From contig NZ_WRXN01000001.1 in the NCBI RefSeq assembly GCF_009758205.1, forward strand, positions 992,001 through 1,056,000: a DNA stretch of 64,000 bases, given 5' to 3'. Source of the stretch: Chitinophaga tropicalis. GTDB lineage: Bacteria; Bacteroidota; Bacteroidia; Chitinophagales; Chitinophagaceae. Below the pieces are notes generated by a model that saw only the letters and a list, made by a program, of their open reading frames with translations, had not been told where the DNA came from and did not search any database. Position numbers and translations under genes: made by a program. Position 1 is the first letter of the stretch. Each line of letters starts with the position of its first letter. Below, in pieces: positions 51,730 through 59,447 of the stretch.

Positions 51730-53034
51730 ATGACTTTTGAGAGAAACGAACGCCCCCGCAGGCCCTACTCTCCTGGTACAGACAAAGACCAAGATCCCAA
51801 TAAGGAGAGACCAGGCGGTTACTTCAAACCCGATTTTAATAGCGAAAGGGAGGGCAGACCTGGTAATTTCAACCGGGACAATGACAGACCATTTAATGTA
51901 GACCGTGAAGGTGGCGGTGGTTATAATCGTGGGGATCGTGATGGCGGCGGCGGTGGATACCGTCCGCGTGATAATGGTGGCTACGGCGGCGGTAGTGGCT
52001 ATGGCGGCGACCGTGAAGGCGGTGGTGGCGGTTACAACCGTGGTGGCGGTGGTTATGGTGGTGGCTATGGCGGCGATCGCGAAGGTGGCGGAGGCTACAA
52101 TCGCGGTGGTGGCGGAGGCGGCTATGATCGCGGCGGCGGTGGCGGTTACGACCGTGGCGGCGGCGGTGGTGGTTACAATCGCGGCGGTGGCGGCGGTGGT
52201 TACGATCGCGGCGGTGGCGGCGGTGGTTATGATCGCGGCGGCGGCGGTGGTGGTTACAATCGCGGCGGTGGCGGCGGTGGTTACGATCGTGGCGGTGGCG
52301 GCGGTGGTTACAATCGCGGCGGTGGCGGCGGTGGTTACGATCGCGGCGGCGGCGGCGGTGGTTACAATCGCGGCGGCGGTGGTGGTGGCTTCAACCGCGG
52401 TGGCGGTGGTGGTGGCTTCAACCGTGGTGGCGGCCGTCCAAGCTTTGGTGGCAACAGACGTCCTATGCCTCCGAAACCAGATAACAAGATATACTTTATC
52501 GCCCTGCTTCCTACTGCTGAAGTAGGTAAGGAGATAATTAAAATAAAACAGGAGTTTGCTGAAAAGTATGGTCCGTTGTATGCGCTGAAAGTATTGCCGC
52601 ATATTACTCTCCAGGTACCTTTCACTGCAGATCCTGCACTGGAAAAAGCATTCTGTGATGAACTGGCTGAGTTTGCAAAAGCACAGGCTCCGTTCGAAGT
52701 GTCTCTGAATGGTTTCGGCACCTTCCCTAATAAGCAGAACCGCGTTCTGTTCATTAATGTAGAGAAGAGCGAAACTATGGGTGCACTGCACAGACAGCTG
52801 ATCAACTTCCTGCGTAAGGAATTTGGTTTCAGTACCATGCTGGCGCGTACAGGCTTTACTCCGCACGTAACGGTTGCGTTCAAAGACCTGGAAGATGCCC
52901 AGTTTGAAAAGGCATGGCCTGAATATGAGAACAAGGAATATAAAGCCACCTTTAAGGTGAATAACCTGTATTTCCTTCGTCACAATGGCAAATCCTGGGA
53001 AGTATTGCAGAAATGCAAACTGGGAGGGGCCTGA
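51730..53034 (+). CDS. 2H phosphoesterase (2'-5' RNA ligase-like) fused to a long RGG-type glycine-rich region
   Basis: 434 residues. Residues ~1-60 are charged and disordered. About 61-125 are irregular Gly-rich (GGYGGGSGYGGDREGGGGG). Residues 126-232 consist of twelve near-identical units (G)5-6-[YF]-[ND]-R, an RGG-like array. Then GGNRRPMPPKPDNK leads into a C-terminal 2H phosphoesterase domain (~250-434) with both catalytic HxT motifs, HITL (His291, Thr293) and HVTV (His379, Thr381). 2H proteins ligate or hydrolyse 2'-5' and cyclic phosphodiester RNA ends. RGG arrays bind RNA and can condense, so the fusion points to an RNA-end-processing enzyme. It is 9 nt downstream of kynU. Confidence 0.88.
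   Translation: MTFERNERPRRPYSPGTDKDQDPNKERPGGYFKPDFNSEREGRPGNFNRDNDRPFNVDREGGGGYNRGDRDGGGGGYRPRDNGGYGGGSGYGGDREGGGGGYNRGGGGYGGGYGGDREGGGGYNRGGGGGGYDRGGGGGYDRGGGGGGYNRGGGGGGYDRGGGGGGYDRGGGGGGYNRGGGGGGYDRGGGGGGYNRGGGGGGYDRGGGGGGYNRGGGGGGFNRGGGGGGFNRGGGRPSFGGNRRPMPPKPDNKIYFIALLPTAEVGKEIIKIKQEFAEKYGPLYALKVLPHITLQVPFTADPALEKAFCDELAEFAKAQAPFEVSLNGFGTFPNKQNRVLFINVEKSETMGALHRQLINFLRKEFGFSTMLARTGFTPHVTVAFKDLEDAQFEKAWPEYENKEYKATFKVNNLYFLRHNGKSWEVLQKCKLGGA
52105..52425 (+). repeat. Twelve 27-bp (one 24-bp) coding repeats for the RGG-like array
   Basis: The units encode GGGGGGYNR or GGGGGGYDR (the last two Phe for Tyr; the second is one Gly short). DNA copies are nearly identical, with a frequent 54-bp higher-order pair (YDR unit + YNR unit), which points to recent unequal exchange or slippage. 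All changes stay in frame. Confidence 0.9.
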
Positions 53035-53048
53035 TAAATCAGAACATC

Positions 53049-53124
53049 AGGCTGGCCATTGGCCAGCCTTTCATTAAAAGAAAAAGCTTTTGCCATATGG
53101 CAAAAGCTTTTTCTTTTAATGAAA
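53049..53124. terminator. Double terminator structure containing a perfect 56-bp palindrome
   Basis: First hairpin AGGCTGGCC-ATT-GGCCAGCCT at 53049-53069. It overlaps by one base a perfect, spacer-free palindrome at 53069-53124 (28-bp arms, centre CCAT|ATGG), rich in A on one arm and T on the other. It lies between the 2H gene stop (53034) and the convergent FecR gene stop (53134), so it can serve as a terminator for both strands. Confidence 0.85.
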
Positions 53125-53133
53125 CAGTTGTAG

Positions 53134-54120
53134 TTATTTAGCTTTTAAGATATATACGTCCTGTTCTCTGCTCAGTGTAAGGTTAGCACTTTCTGTAAGC
53201 ACCTGTAATACGTCTTCCAGTTTTGCATCATTTTCAAAATGCCCCTGGAACTGGTAGTTAGCGGCCTTAGGATCTTCTATTTTTATCTTTATGCCATAAT
53301 ATGCTTCCAGCATTTCCACTACATTGTTGAACGGTGCATCATCAAAGTACAGCATATTCTTTTTCCATGCAGTTGCTTTTGCATCTATAGCGCTTTCTTC
53401 TATCTGGCTGCCGTCTCTGAATGTGGCCCGGCGTCCCGGGGTAAGGATCACTTTCTTTTCTTCTTTTTTATCTGACACTGCTACTTTACCACTTACTACA
53501 GATACTGTTACCGGTTCTATTTTATATGCTCTTACGTCGAAAGTAGTACCGAGTACCTGTGTCCTGGTATGATCAGTATACACTATAAACGGGCGTTGTT
53601 CTTCCTGTGCAACATCAAAGAAAGCTTCTCCTTCCAGGTAGACGGTGCGTTCTTCTCCTTCAAACTGTTGGGCGTAACGCAGATGGCTTTGTTCGTTCAG
53701 GAATACTTTGGTACCGTCAGGGAGCTGGATCACTGTCTTTTGGGCAGCGGCTGTACGTATGTCAATTTCAACTTCCCGGCTCCTGGTGGTAAAGTAAAGG
53801 GTGGCAGCTCCGCCCAGCAGCAGTACTGCAGCAGCGGCCCGGAGCGCATACCATTTCATGCTGCGTATTACGGGAGTGGAAGTAGCGGTTTCTGCCTGTA
53901 AGCGGCTGGTAAACCGATTCCAGTTGGCGTCAACATCAGGTTCATGTTCAACATCTGCACTACCGGTCACTTCCCAGGTTTTACGGATCTCTTCATAATA
54001 TCTGCGGTGCGATTCATCCTCTTCCAGCCAGGTCTGCAGCTCCTGCGTGCCGGCTTTGTCCAGGCTGTTTTCCAGTGCCCGTATGATCAACAGTTCTATA
54101 TGCTCAAAGGTGTCTGACAT
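53134..54120 (-). CDS. FecR-family anti-sigma/sigma-regulator protein
   Basis: 328 residues. The N-terminal ~85 residues are cytosolic and helical (ELQTWLEEDESHRRYYEEIRKTWEVTG). One membrane segment (YALRAAAAVLLLGGAATLYF) is at ~90-110. The periplasmic FecR domain follows (TVIQLPDGTKVFLNEQSHLRYAQQFEGEERTVYLEGEAFFDVAQEEQRPFIV) and then a C-terminal DUF4974-like secretin/STN-related domain (MLEAYYGIKIKIEDPKAANYQFQGHFENDAKLEDVLQVLTES). It transmits a TonB-receptor signal to the sigma factor encoded 5 nt upstream. No SusC/SusD pair is downstream; the transcript ends at the palindrome. Confidence 0.93.
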   Translation of the reverse strand: MSDTFEHIELLIIRALENSLDKAGTQELQTWLEEDESHRRYYEEIRKTWEVTGSADVEHEPDVDANWNRFTSRLQAETATSTPVIRSMKWYALRAAAAVLLLGGAATLYFTTRSREVEIDIRTAAAQKTVIQLPDGTKVFLNEQSHLRYAQQFEGEERTVYLEGEAFFDVAQEEQRPFIVYTDHTRTQVLGTTFDVRAYKIEPVTVSVVSGKVAVSDKKEEKKVILTPGRRATFRDGSQIEESAIDAKATAWKKNMLYFDDAPFNNVVEMLEAYYGIKIKIEDPKAANYQFQGHFENDAKLEDVLQVLTESANLTLSREQDVYILKAK

Positions 54121-54125
54121 ACCGT

Positions 54126-54710
54126 TTATAGTTGTAAAAGTAAAGGATAAAGAGAGGCGCCTGCAACGAACAGGATGATCTGCAGGTAGTCCTGCAATGA
54201 TACTCTGAGCTTTTTTAAGGCGGTTATCATCTGGTTTTCTACTGTTTTAACAGATATATTGAGGGTAGTAGCTATCTCTTTATAGGACAGCTCTTCGTAC
54301 CGGCTAAGGATAAAGATCTCCCTGCATTTGGCAGGAAGCTTGTCAATGGCCTGCTGTATATGCCTGGTGGTCTGCTGCAGGCTTTGGCCTGCAGGGGCAG
54401 CCTGCACCGGTTCTATATGCTCCTCAAGCGGCATATGTACGCCCCGTCTCTTGTTCTTATCTATGTGGTCCAGTGCCATATTAATAGCAGCACGCTGTAA
54501 ATATGCTTTAAAATAGACCTGCTGCAGTTCACTGCGGCGGTTCCATATCTTTATAAACACGTCCTGCGCCAGGTCTTCCGCTGTAGCACTATCCTGTACT
54601 ATACGGCAGATCGTTTTGCAGACGAACGAAAAATAGGTTTTGAACAAGGTTTCCATAAATGCCTGTTCATCTTCCTGTAACTGCTTTTGTAGTTGTGCAT
54701 TTTCCGGCAT
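54126..54710 (-). CDS. ECF sigma-70 family RNA polymerase sigma factor
   Basis: 194 residues from the ATG at 54710 (MPENAQLQKQLQEDEQAFMETLF); a longer open frame up to 54803 lacks support. Region 2 is FVCKTICRIVQDSATAEDLAQDVFIKIWNRRSELQQVYFKAYLQRAAINMALDHI; region 4 is AIDKLPAKCREIFILSRYEELSYKEIATTLNISVKTVENQMITALKKLR. The tail ends with a hydrophobic YLQIILFVAGASLYPLLLQL, common in this Bacteroidota sigma group. It is expected to direct transcription of a SusC/TonB-receptor locus located elsewhere, released by the FecR protein next door. Confidence 0.93.
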   Translation of the reverse strand: MPENAQLQKQLQEDEQAFMETLFKTYFSFVCKTICRIVQDSATAEDLAQDVFIKIWNRRSELQQVYFKAYLQRAAINMALDHIDKNKRRGVHMPLEEHIEPVQAAPAGQSLQQTTRHIQQAIDKLPAKCREIFILSRYEELSYKEIATTLNISVKTVENQMITALKKLRVSLQDYLQIILFVAGASLYPLLLQL

Positions 54711-54823
54711 GGTACAAAAATAGGTTTTGTCCTTATTCCTGTCCATATAACTGCTGGCAGTTCCTGAAAATGCGGCTATGGAAGTAGCTTGCATGTGTGA
54801 CACTTTCTAATTGGTTTGATATC

Positions 54824-54988
54824 CTACCTGACGTCCTTTATCTCTGAACAGATACTTTCACAGTTCTTATATTCCACGTTGCTGCTACAGGAAGACAATA
54901 CCAGGCAGAATAATGCCAGCAGTATCAATTCAATACATGTAGCCAGTCGCCGACTGCTCTCCCGCTTTCCTGTGAATGAATCTGTCAT
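54824..54988 (-). CDS. Possible 54-residue lipoprotein
   Basis: From the ATG at 54988 the frame encodes a basic N-terminus (KRESSRR), a hydrophobic run (LATCIELILLALFCLVLSSC, with a charged Glu inside it) and a lipobox LSSC with Cys34, then SSNVEYKNCESICSEIKDVR. It lies between the terminator at 55061 and the sigma factor gene on the same strand, in a gap of 429 nt. It may be an unannotated small lipoprotein or chance; the Glu within the hydrophobic run counts against it. Confidence 0.3.
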   Translation of the reverse strand: MTDSFTGKRESSRRLATCIELILLALFCLVLSSCSSNVEYKNCESICSEIKDVR

Positions 54989-55060
54989 GATCAAAGGGGT
55001 TGCTATAGAATTAAAACGGCAGCAGGGACCGTTACCCCTAGGCAGGTTGGGTATAATCCC

Positions 55061-55102
55061 AAAAAAAGAGCCGGCCATACGGACGTATGGAACCGGCTTT
55101 TT
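55061..55102 (-). terminator. Rho-independent terminator of the small secreted-protein gene
   Basis: Stem GCCGGCCATACG/CGTATGGAACCGGC with a two-base bulge and GA loop, flanked by A8 and T5, so the minus-strand transcript ends in T8. It terminates the gene at 55140-55457 and can stop plus-strand transcription too. Confidence 0.88.
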
Positions 55103-55139
55103 GATTAACCCCTATGAAAACCAACTATTGCTTGCGTAT

Positions 55140-55457
55140 TTATTGTTCCAGTTTGATGTTGCCCAGATCGGTGATCTTTCCTTCCTCTACCAGTACATTG
55201 TTAATGGTAACGTTTCTGAAAGGCTGTTTTGCCTCTACTGTTACCGTATATGTACCATTCTTTATTCCCTGGAAGGTGAACGTACCGTCGGCAATGGCCA
55301 CATTCAACGTATCCGTACCCTGTATTGCCCAGGTTTTGCTGGCCCCATCCATAGGCGTTACTTTGCCTGATATGGTACCACCTTCCCTGGTGCGGAATCC
55401 GAATGCCGTCATGGCCGTTGTTGCAAGAGCTATTATGACTGTATTTGCTTTGTTCAT
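55140..55457 (-). CDS. Small secreted carboxypeptidase-regulatory-like domain protein
   Basis: 105 residues from the ATG at 55457 (MNKANTVIIALATTAMTAFGF, signal-like); a longer start at 55502 would bury the signal. The mature part is one CarboxypepD_reg-like beta-sandwich: GGTISGKVTPMDGASKTWAIQG, TFTFQGIKNGTYTVTVEAKQPFRNVTINNVLVEEGKITDLGNI. It has the length of a single domain and no catalytic part. Such one-domain exported proteins are common in Chitinophagaceae and of unknown function. It has its own terminator. Confidence 0.78.
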   Translation of the reverse strand: MNKANTVIIALATTAMTAFGFRTREGGTISGKVTPMDGASKTWAIQGTDTLNVAIADGTFTFQGIKNGTYTVTVEAKQPFRNVTINNVLVEEGKITDLGNIKLEQ

Positions 55458-55670
55458 AATGTCCTGAATTTCATCAAAAGAACTATGTACAGATAAATTC
55501 AATTACCATGCCATAGCGGAAGAATAAAGATATAGGGGCAGATGTTAACATTACTTTACGAAACCTTTAACAGTAGAGGGTTTATCTGTTAAAAACGATT
55601 GCTGAAGAGCTGGCTGTCATGACATGTCATGTCAGTAGAAGCGGTGCAACATTTTGTCGCATCCGAACTA

Positions 55671-55703
55671 CAAAAAAATAGCCTTCACTTATGTGAAGGC
55701 TAT
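55671..55703 (-). terminator. Rho-independent terminator of the Bax-inhibitor gene
   Basis: ATAGCCTTCAC pairs with GTGAAGGCTAT over a 4-nt loop; on the minus strand it is followed by TTTTTTTG. It lies 23 nt after the stop at 55727. Confidence 0.9.
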
Positions 55704-55726
55704 CTGTATCTGTTATGAGAATAAAA

Positions 55727-56467
55727 TTATCTTCTGTTCAGTTTGGATAATAAGCGGAGTATTTCCAGGTATAACCAAACCAGGGTAACCAGCATGCCGA
55801 AGGATGCGTACCATTCAAAATATTTAGGAGCGCCCTGGGCTGCGCCGGTTTCTACCAGGTCAAAATCCAGGATCAGGTTGAGAGCGGCAATAGCTACCAC
55901 TACCAGGGAGAAAATAATGCCTACTGCGCTGCCTTCATGCAGGAAAGGGATATGAATGTTGAACATACCCAGTACAAATGCGATCAGGTAGAAGAAGGCA
56001 ATACCCATTGTAGCGGTGATAATAATAGATCTGAACCTTTCTGTTGCGCGGATAACGCGTGTTTTATAAAGTACCAGCATAGCTGCAAAAGTGCCGAAGG
56101 TCAGTACTACTGCCTGCAGTACGATACCCTCATAAAGGTTGCTGTACAGTACAGAGATCACACCCAGGAAAAGACCTTCTGCCAGTGCGTATGCAGGCGC
56201 CAGGTAAGGGGACCATTCTTTTTTAAAGACCATTACTATTGCCAGTATGAAACCGGTTAGGGAACCGCCTATCAGGAAAGGGACAGGGTTTTGTTGTCTT
56301 GCAGGCACGCCCCATGCATAAACAGCGGCAGCCATAACCATCAGCAATAAAAAGCCCATTTTACCAATGGTGCCATTTATGGTCATTACACCTTCTGATG
56401 AGGAGCTACCGGCCTTTTGAAGGGCCTTTTCGTTTAATACAGGGTTATTGGATTGAAATAATGCCAT
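55727..56467 (-). CDS. Bax inhibitor-1/YccA-family membrane protein
   Basis: 246 residues with a ~35-residue polar N-terminus (SSSSEGVMTINGTIGKMGF) and seven hydrophobic segments. The family's conserved end EWYASFGMLVTLVWLYLEILRLLSKL and the aspartates of the pH-sensor pair region (LILDFDLVETGAAQGAPKYFEWY) are visible. BI-1 members are pH-sensitive calcium-leak channels or protease regulators. It is a single-gene unit with a clear terminator at 55671. The upstream region 56468-56724 is divergent toward korA and shows only a promoter element at 56619. Confidence 0.9.
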   Translation of the reverse strand: MALFQSNNPVLNEKALQKAGSSSSEGVMTINGTIGKMGFLLLMVMAAAVYAWGVPARQQNPVPFLIGGSLTGFILAIVMVFKKEWSPYLAPAYALAEGLFLGVISVLYSNLYEGIVLQAVVLTFGTFAAMLVLYKTRVIRATERFRSIIITATMGIAFFYLIAFVLGMFNIHIPFLHEGSAVGIIFSLVVVAIAALNLILDFDLVETGAAQGAPKYFEWYASFGMLVTLVWLYLEILRLLSKLNRR

Positions 56468-56618
56468 GGTATCAGTATTTGATTTTAGTACACTAAATTA
56501 CAAATTCATGTGTTAAAGGAGTGTTGTATAACAGATTTTTTTTAACCATTGATTACTTAAAGTTATGACCCATAACATATAGCTATAGGTTAACCGCTCA
56601 AAGTCTACAAGGTTTGTG

Positions 56619-56626
56619 TACTTTTG
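56619..56626 (+). promoter_or_regulatory. TACTTTTG promoter -7 element for korA
   Basis: Matches TAnnTTTG and lies 98 nt upstream of the korA start, in the divergent gap 56468-56724. A -33 TTG box is not clear. Confidence 0.45.
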
Positions 56627-56724
56627 TTCTACTGGCTATTCTTTTAATATAACAATGGATACTTACCTCCCGAATTGTTAAATTTACAGCCTTAAATATA
56701 TAGGTCAGTTAAATAAGATATTCA

Positions 56725-58578
56725 ATGTCAAATATTTCGGTACAACAGATAGAGAACGTAGTGATAAAGTTTGCCGGAGATAGTGGAGACGGTATGCAGC
56801 TTACCGGAACACAGTTCTCTAATAATACGGCACTGGTTGGTAATGACCTGAGCACTTTCCCTGACTTCCCCGCTGAAATCCGTGCTCCGCAGGGTACCCT
56901 GGCTGGTGTGAGTGGTTTCCAGCTGCATTTTTCTTCGAACCGCATTTTTACTCCGGGCGATGCCTGTGATGTACTGGTAGCCATGAATGCGGCCGCGTTG
57001 AAGGCCAACCTGAAATCTCTCAAGAAAGGTGGCATTATCATAGCTAATACGGACGGTTTTGATTCCAAGAACCTTCGTCTGGCTAACTATCCTGACGGTA
57101 TCAATCCGCTGGAGGATGGTTCTCTGGCGGCTTACCAGCTCCATACCATGGATGTGACCAAGATGACGCGTGAAGCGCTGAAGGACATCAACCTGGGTAT
57201 GAAGGAAAAGGACCGTGCAAAGAACATGTTTGTACTGGGCTTCCTGTACTGGCTGTATGACCGTAGCCTGGAAAGCTCAGAGAATTTCCTCAATGAGAAA
57301 TTCAGTAAAAAGCCTGAGATACTGGAGAGTAACTTAAAGGCCCTTCATGCAGGTTATAATTTCGGAGATACAGTAGAGGCGTTCAGCACCCGTTACAAGG
57401 TGGAGAAAGCCCGAATGGAACCGGGTACTTACCGTAGCATTACCGGTAATACTGCTCTGGCATACGGTCTTATAGCCGCCAGCCAGAAAGCTAACCTGCC
57501 GCTGTTCCTGGGTACATATCCTATTACTCCGGCATCTGATATCCTGCATGAGCTGAGTAAATATAAGAACTTCGGTATCCGTACTTTCCAGGCGGAAGAT
57601 GAAATAGCGGGTATTACCTCTGCCATTGGTGCATCTTATGGTGGTCATATGGGTGTTACCACTACTTCCGGTCCGGGTATGGCGCTGAAAGGCGAAGCTA
57701 TGGGCCTGGCGGTAATGCTGGAAATTCCCCTGCTGATAGTGAATATACAGCGTGGCGGTCCATCTACGGGCCTGCCTACCAAAACAGAGCAATCTGATCT
57801 GCTGCAGGCTTATTATGGCCGTAACGGGGAGTGTCCTATGCCGGTAATATCTGCAGCAACACCTTCAGACTGTTTTGAAAGCATTTTTGAAGCCTTCCGC
57901 ATCTCTGTGGCGCATATGACACCGGTTATTTACCTGAGTGACGGGTACATAGCCAATGGTGCTGAGCCATGGCGTTTCCCTAAGAGTGCAGACCTGCCGG
58001 CTATTCCTGTGAAGTTCAAGAAGGGACTGGAGGAAGGAGAAGAGCAGTTCCTGCCTTACCATCGTGATGAGAACCTGGTACGTCCGTGGGCAGTACCTGG
58101 CACCCCTGGGCTGGAACACCGTATTGGCGGCCTGGAGAAACAGAACATCACCGGTAACGTAAGTTATGATCCGGAAAACCACCAGCTGATGGTGCGTATC
58201 CGCCAGGAAAAAGTAGATAAGATAGCGGATCATATTCCGCTGCAGAAGATAGAACTGGGACCTGAGAAAGGTAAAGTACTGGTACTGGGCTGGGGTTCTA
58301 CCTACGGCGCTATCAAGAGTGCTGTGCTGGAATTGCTGGCAGAAGGTCATGAAGTTGCGCATGCGCATATCAGGTACCTGCGTCCTTTTCCTAAGAACCT
58401 GGCTGAGATACTGCATAGCTATGACAAAGTGCTGATCCCTGAGATCAATAATGGTCAGCTGATCCGTATTATCCGTGAACAGTTCCTGATAGATGCACAG
58501 GGTTATAATAAGATCATGGGTGTGCCTATCACCAAGGGAGAGCTGGTAGTTAAGATAAAAGAAATGCTACAGGCATAA
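56725..58578 (+). CDS. korA: 2-oxoacid:acceptor oxidoreductase, fused gamma-alpha subunit (KorA type)
   Basis: 617 residues. The N-terminal gamma domain (~10-190) begins VVIKFAGDSGDGMQLTGTQFS, a GxGGxG-type CoA/nucleotide site variant. The alpha domain (~235-600) begins GNTALAYGLIAASQKANLPLFLGTYPITPASDILHELSKYKNFGIRTFQAEDEIAGITSAIGASYGGHMGVTTTSGPGMALKGEAMGLAVMLEIPLLIVNIQRGGPSTGLPTKTEQ landmarks (IPLPA-type YPITPAS, EDEIA, TSGPG). KorA works with KorB (TPP and Fe-S) to make succinyl-CoA from 2-oxoglutarate and reduced ferredoxin. korB is not downstream here; a terminator follows at 58610. Confidence 0.9.
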   Translation: MSNISVQQIENVVIKFAGDSGDGMQLTGTQFSNNTALVGNDLSTFPDFPAEIRAPQGTLAGVSGFQLHFSSNRIFTPGDACDVLVAMNAAALKANLKSLKKGGIIIANTDGFDSKNLRLANYPDGINPLEDGSLAAYQLHTMDVTKMTREALKDINLGMKEKDRAKNMFVLGFLYWLYDRSLESSENFLNEKFSKKPEILESNLKALHAGYNFGDTVEAFSTRYKVEKARMEPGTYRSITGNTALAYGLIAASQKANLPLFLGTYPITPASDILHELSKYKNFGIRTFQAEDEIAGITSAIGASYGGHMGVTTTSGPGMALKGEAMGLAVMLEIPLLIVNIQRGGPSTGLPTKTEQSDLLQAYYGRNGECPMPVISAATPSDCFESIFEAFRISVAHMTPVIYLSDGYIANGAEPWRFPKSADLPAIPVKFKKGLEEGEEQFLPYHRDENLVRPWAVPGTPGLEHRIGGLEKQNITGNVSYDPENHQLMVRIRQEKVDKIADHIPLQKIELGPEKGKVLVLGWGSTYGAIKSAVLELLAEGHEVAHAHIRYLRPFPKNLAEILHSYDKVLIPEINNGQLIRIIREQFLIDAQGYNKIMGVPITKGELVVKIKEMLQA

Positions 58579-58609
58579 GCGCTGCTGCTATATGAAAAAA
58601 TAATTATGT

Positions 58610-58638
58610 AATCCTGCCTGTAAGGGCAGGATTTTTTT
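58610..58638 (+). terminator. Rho-independent terminator after korA
   Basis: AATCCTGCC pairs with GGCAGGATT, followed by seven T. It sets korA apart from the next gene. Confidence 0.9.
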
Positions 58639-58721
58639 ATTATATTTAAAACGATATAACAAAAATGCACCCTGCACGTTTGCTATAGAAAGCATCATTC
58701 CCATAGCCAAAACCTTTATCC

Positions 58722-59315
58722 ATGAAAGGAGTCGTTTGGTCATCATTCTTTATCTGCCTGTTTTTGATAAACGGCTTCAGGGTATCTGCCCAGACCCATA
58801 ATTACGAGATACGCTATAGCAATCACGTAATCGGCAATGTTACAGCGCATTGTAAAGTGAATGGAACTGCCCGGAGTATTTCTATCCTGAGTAAGGTGGA
58901 AATGAAGCTGCTGGCAAAGTTCAATCTTGATATTTCCTGTGAGTTTGATGATAATGTGCTAATCAGGGCAAAAGCGATACGGAGCTCCGGTAAGGAAGCG
59001 GATAATAAATCTGTTGTAACGCTGCGTGACGGCAAGAATTACACTATTGTGCAGAACGGTGAGAAATCTGTGTTGAATAATACGGAGATCCTGCATTCTG
59101 TAGGAGAGATGTATTTTATTGAACCGCGGCAGGTAACCAGGGTGTTTTCAGAAACACTGGGAGTTTTCCTGACGTTGAATGCCCTTGGAAATGGTTTATA
59201 TGAGCTGGTGTTGCCTGAGGGGAAAAAGAACGTCTATAAGTATGAAAAGGGGGCGTTGGTGCAGGTAGAGATCAACCAGGCGTTGGGGAAAGCCTATATT
59301 ATAAAAGTGAGCTGA
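58722..59315 (+). CDS. Secreted protein, DUF6134-like
   Basis: 197 residues with a signal peptide (FFICLFLINGFRVSAQ). The mature part is antiparallel beta, beginning THNYEIRYSNHVIGNVTAHCKVNGTARSISILSKVEMKLL, then a hydroxyl-rich central part with FDDNVLIRAKAIRSSGKEADNKSVVTLRDGKNYTIVQNGEK. The layout, with its IGxxxxxxxxxxxxxxxI..S..E start, resembles the DUF6134 family of periplasmic Bacteroidota proteins, related to DUF3108/YceI-like outer-membrane lipid handlers. The function is unknown. It is probably monocistronic, after the korA terminator. Confidence 0.65.
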   Translation: MKGVVWSSFFICLFLINGFRVSAQTHNYEIRYSNHVIGNVTAHCKVNGTARSISILSKVEMKLLAKFNLDISCEFDDNVLIRAKAIRSSGKEADNKSVVTLRDGKNYTIVQNGEKSVLNNTEILHSVGEMYFIEPRQVTRVFSETLGVFLTLNALGNGLYELVLPEGKKNVYKYEKGALVQVEINQALGKAYIIKVS

Positions 59316-59367
59316 ATATATCTGTATATTTTCTTTCTTTAGCTGTGCGCAGCGTGAAGAAAAAGCA

Positions 59368-59408
59368 TTGCAAAATCGCTTTCACTGTAGGCGAAAGCGA
59401 TTTTGCAA
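59368..59408. terminator. 16-bp perfect hairpin between convergent genes
   Basis: TTGCAAAATCGCTTTC pairs with GAAAGCGATTTTGCAA over a 9-nt loop. It separates the DUF6134-like gene stop (59315) from the Gfo/Idh stop (59448). No outer T-run; it may be bidirectional. Confidence 0.6.
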
Positions 59409-59447
59409 GTATATTGTGGCCTGCGGCCGGCTGGAATTTAAAAGGAC

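Noticed and set aside
51905..52525. A 206-codon alternate-frame plus-strand open frame
   Set aside because: Same repeat DNA read in another frame; it gives only Val/Ala repeats.
51721..52983. A 420-codon open frame on the minus strand, rich in Ala, Thr and Val
   Set aside because: It is the antisense shadow of the GC-rich glycine repeats of the 2H phosphoesterase gene; its repeats are only low-complexity translation, and the plus frame has recognised domains.
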